Shown here in pieces: positions 63,282 through 64,000 of a DNA stretch of 64,000 nt (the stretch's first letter is position 1; each line of letters opens with the position of its first letter). The notes under the pieces were generated by a model. That model saw only the letters and a list, made by a program, of their open reading frames with translations. It had not been told where the DNA came from and made no database searches. The translations under genes and the position numbers were made by a program. The DNA comes from Paragorgia papillata (taxonomy: Eukaryota > Cnidaria > Anthozoa > Scleralcyonacea > Coralliidae), in assembly GCA_035771165.1 (NCBI GenBank), contig JAWNZC010000446.1, positions 1,798,001 through 1,862,000 of the forward strand. The letters are read 5' to 3'.

Positions 63282-63310
<29 letters not shown>

Positions 63311-63315
<5 letters not shown>

Positions 63316-63872
63316 ATTTATAAACCGCGCAGGAGGGCTTTATCGGATATAAAACACGAGGCGATAGCCGAGTGTTTTAGAGCCGATAAAGTCCGTACTG
63401 CAAGGTTTTTAAATGGATTCTAAAAATAATCACTTCATACGTTCATTCGCGTAGTAATTTTGAAAATTAAGCTTATCTCAGCGGTTAAAAACCAGCGAGA
63501 AACTTAGAGCGAGTCTATATCACATATATAGATCCGATACGCTCATGATTTTTCTTTGTGTTTTCCTCATGAATTATTAATGAATTTTAGAAGTAATATT
63601 TATAAACCGCGCAGGAGGGCTTTATCGGATATAAAACACGAGGCGATAGCCGAGTGTTTTAGAGCCGATAAAGCCCGTACTGCAAGGTTTTTAAATGGCT
63701 TCTAAAAAGAATCACTTCATACGTTCATTGGCGTAGTAATTTTGAAAATTAAGCTTATCTCAGCCGTTAAAAACCAGCGAGAAACTTAGAGCGAGTCTAT
63801 ATCACATATATAGATCCGATACGCTCATGATTTTTCTTTGTGTTTTCCTCATTAATTATTAATGAATTTTAG

Positions 63873-63875
<3 letters not shown>
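63311..63875 (+). repeat. 282-bp tandem repeat, two copies
   Basis: Units at 63311-63592 and 63593-63875 begin GTAATATTTATAAACCGCGC. Each contains a hairpin (CTTTATCGG...CCGATAAAG around TAAAACACGAGGCGATAGCC and GAGTGTTTTA). A diverged relative is at 19392-19530. Ends are CCTCATGAATTATTAATGAA then TTTTAG. Confidence 0.88.
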
Positions 63876-63906
<31 letters not shown>

Positions 63907-64000
63907 CTAAAACTCATTAATAATTCATGAGGACTTGTAATACAGATTCCTCTTGATTTACATAAATTTTAACTTTGATTTTCTCGACTTTTAGAAAAAT
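63846..64000. repeat. Inverted junction around (AT)n and start of a CTCATTAATAATTCATGAG copy
   Basis: CCTCATTAATTATTAATGAA on the left and CTCATTAATAATTCATGAGG on the right face each other across (AT)n (63875-63902). The right side is the family also found at 43345-43455, and runs off the window. Confidence 0.8.

Larger units (their letters stand above)
62634..63282 (+). mobile_element. Hammerhead retrozyme: tandem 277-nt units
   Basis: Repeats beginning TAATTGATGAAATTCATTCA occur at 62635, 62922 and 63199. Predicted self-cleavage sites fall after 62714, 62991 and 63268, so both complete units are exactly 277 nt. The two units differ at only three positions. The partial first repeat has a 10-base insertion (GGCCCGTGAA region) absent from the others. 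Tandem units of 150-400 nt with type I hammerheads and no ORF are the defining structure of animal retrozymes, non-autonomous retroelements that give circular RNAs. Confidence 0.9.

Overview
This 64 kb window looks like animal nuclear DNA. It is AT-rich, genes are split by GT-AG introns, and most of it is transposable-element sequence. The CHMP5 orthologue, the PAN/fibrinogen-like and VWC-like secreted genes, and the abundance of short foldback elements suggest a cnidarian, probably an anthozoan. That placement is inference. No bacterial-type genes, rRNA operon, tRNA or CRISPR array was seen.

Layout. 1-860: gene-free, with a 64-bp foldback element. 864-10760: a triple nest. A CR1/L2-like LINE (minus strand) is interrupted by a 1.2-kb TIR element (7-bp target duplication), which is itself interrupted by a 6.4-kb element with Polinton/Maverick ends (6-bp duplication, termini AG...CT). 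The Polinton carries a zinc-finger/P-loop ATPase, three small genes and TIRs of about 1.7-1.9 kb. 10760-18780: transposon debris, including a 1.5-kb element with a 9-bp duplication and a Penelope-like (GIY-YIG) fragment with a hammerhead-like motif. 18784-27024: CHMP5 on the minus strand, eight coding exons reconstructed (222 aa), introns full of a LINE and MITEs. 27455-28560: second Penelope-like copy. 29562-35700: a plus-strand secreted PAN/fibrinogen-like gene in three exons (343 aa). 36000-43100: dispersed repeats, a decayed hAT transposase, and a protease-like pseudogene split by an element carrying a PHD-finger exon. 43228-44951: a possible small secreted-peptide gene. 46608-54270: a minus-strand secreted multi-VWC gene with TATA box and phase-1 exons (about 370 aa). 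55735-57830: a second CR1-like LINE copy, plus strand. 61611-61870: a 5S-rRNA-related SINE (another copy lies at 46017-46333). 62634-63282: a tandem array of 277-nt units, each with a complete hammerhead ribozyme, i.e. a retrozyme. 63311-64000: 282-bp tandem repeats.

The host genes are one ESCRT-III subunit and two or three secreted or extracellular proteins; nothing in their layout indicates a shared pathway. The most notable content is selfish DNA: the hammerhead retrozyme array, the compact Polinton nested in a LINE, and a set of GC-rich self-similar foldback families. Exon boundaries were derived by hand from splice sites, reading phase and homology remembered from protein families; no database search was possible.
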